A stretch of 64,000 bases of DNA from Phenylobacterium sp. (GTDB lineage: Bacteria > Pseudomonadota > Alphaproteobacteria > Caulobacterales > Caulobacteraceae). A program made the position numbers and the translations under genes. Positions 63,456 through 64,000 of the stretch are shown piece after piece. The notes under the pieces were generated by a model. That model searched no databases, was not told the origin of the DNA, and was given only the letters and a program-made list of their open reading frames with translations. Each line of letters starts with the position of its first letter. Within the stretch, counting starts at the first letter, position 1. The DNA lies in the NCBI RefSeq assembly GCF_004799515.1, contig NZ_SSMX01000024.1, positions 1 through 64,000 of the forward strand. Reading direction: 5' to 3'.

Positions 63456-64000
63456 GCGTCCGCTACGCCGAGCTGCAGGCGGCCAGCAACTTCTCCTTCC
63501 TGCGCGGCGCCTCGCACCCGTGGGAGCTGATGGCCGGCGCCGCGGGCCTGGGCCTGGAGGCGCTGGGCGTCTGCGACCGCAACTCCCTGGCCGGCGTGGT
63601 GCGCGCCTGGCGGGCGAAGAAGGACCTGCTGGCCGGGACCAGGACCCGCGACCTGACCGGCTGCCGCCTGGACTTCGCCGACGGGACCCCGAGCCTGCTG
63701 GTCTATCCGTCGGACCGGGAGGCCTACGGCCGGCTGACCCGCCTGCTGACGCTTGGCCAGCGGCGGGCGGAGAAGGCGGCGTGCGAGCTGCATTGGCGCG
63801 ACTTCCTGGACCACGCCGAGGGTCAGCTGGTCCTGGTCACGCCGCCGGATGCGCTCGACGCGGCCTTCGAGGGCGAGCTGCGGCGGATCGCCGGCGAATT
63901 GCGCGGAAACCTCTGGCTGGCCGCCGCCCGGCGCTACGGCCCGCGCGACCTGCAGCGGCTGTCGCAGCTCGCCGCCCTGGCCCAGGCTCATGGCGCACCC
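63452..64000 (+). CDS. dnaE2: Error-prone DNA polymerase DnaE2 (ImuC), 5' part only
   Basis: The first 183 residues before the window edge, with no stop codon. [20 protein letters not shown], then [20 protein letters not shown], are the N-terminal PHP domain of DnaE2; full-length proteins are about 1,080 residues. It is the catalytic translesion polymerase that works with ImuA and ImuB. ATG 63452 overlaps the imuB stop. The rest of the gene lies outside the window. Confidence 0.93.
   Translation, partial: MSVRYAELQAASNFSFLRGASHPWELMAGAAGLGLEALGVCDRNSLAGVVRAWRAKKDLLAGTRTRDLTGCRLDFADGTPSLLVYPSDREAYGRLTRLLTLGQRRAEKAACELHWRDFLDHAEGQLVLVTPPDALDAAFEGELRRIAGELRGNLWLAAARRYGPRDLQRLSQLAALAQAHGAP

Overview
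The window is a GC-rich (about 70%), gene-dense bacterial chromosome segment. I infer an alphaproteobacterium, most likely Caulobacteraceae and plausibly Phenylobacterium. The evidence is a Usg protein gene, Entner-Doudoroff genes in an overlapping pgl-edd-glk-eda operon, an imuA-imuB-dnaE2 cassette behind an alphaproteobacterial LexA box (GAAC-N7-GAAC), EcfG-like promoters (GGAAC-N16-GGTT) and long intergenic palindromes. The genus is inference. I see no rRNA, CRISPR array, insertion sequence, integrase or prophage, and no gene-free stretch longer than 300 bases. The region reads as ordinary chromosome.

Layout. 1-2571: rubrerythrin, a heterodisulfide-reductase-like Fe-S protein and DUF3501 in one operon, divergent from a small stress protein. 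2644-11378: acyl-CoA dehydrogenase, YceI, an SO2930/SO2931-type diheme cytochrome and beta-helix pair, AlkB, a luciferase-like oxidoreductase with an alpha/beta hydrolase, a small 2H-phosphoesterase-like protein, Usg, a glycine-zipper protein and a GlsB-type membrane protein. 11375-21915: envelope and transport genes, namely an MFS transporter, an M23 peptidase, an unusual four-repeat TonB-C-like protein, a TonB-dependent receptor divergent from a multicopper oxidase across a symmetric operator-like site, a hydrolase/TetR pair with its own operator, and a TMEM175-type channel. 22028-32376: a Trp-rich repeat protein, tRNA-Ser(CGA), and a CoA-linked catabolic region (thioesterase, acyl-CoA ligase, thiolase-like protein plus DUF35 partner, permease, Rieske oxygenase, CaiB/BaiF CoA-transferase).

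32373-50942: central sugar metabolism and stress. A pyk-pgl-edd-glk-eda-orf85 operon, a GH15 hydrolase, a one-module nonribosomal peptide synthetase fused to a membrane acyltransferase, zwf, then otsB-otsA-ligD. G6P made by Glk or released from trehalose or glucan would pass through Zwf, Pgl, Edd and Eda to pyruvate. 51138-64000: chemoreceptor, CheW and a receiver protein, an M13 peptidase with a winged-helix regulator, two type-B carboxylesterases flanking ku, and the SOS mutagenesis cassette, cut by the window end inside dnaE2.

The most promising leads are the NRPS-acyltransferase fusion inside the sugar locus, the four C-x10-C repeat protein, the cysteine-less thiolase/DUF35 pair (probably an acyl-CoA aldolase), the triple TTCCCGAT site, and placement of both halves of NHEJ (ku, ligD) in general-stress contexts.
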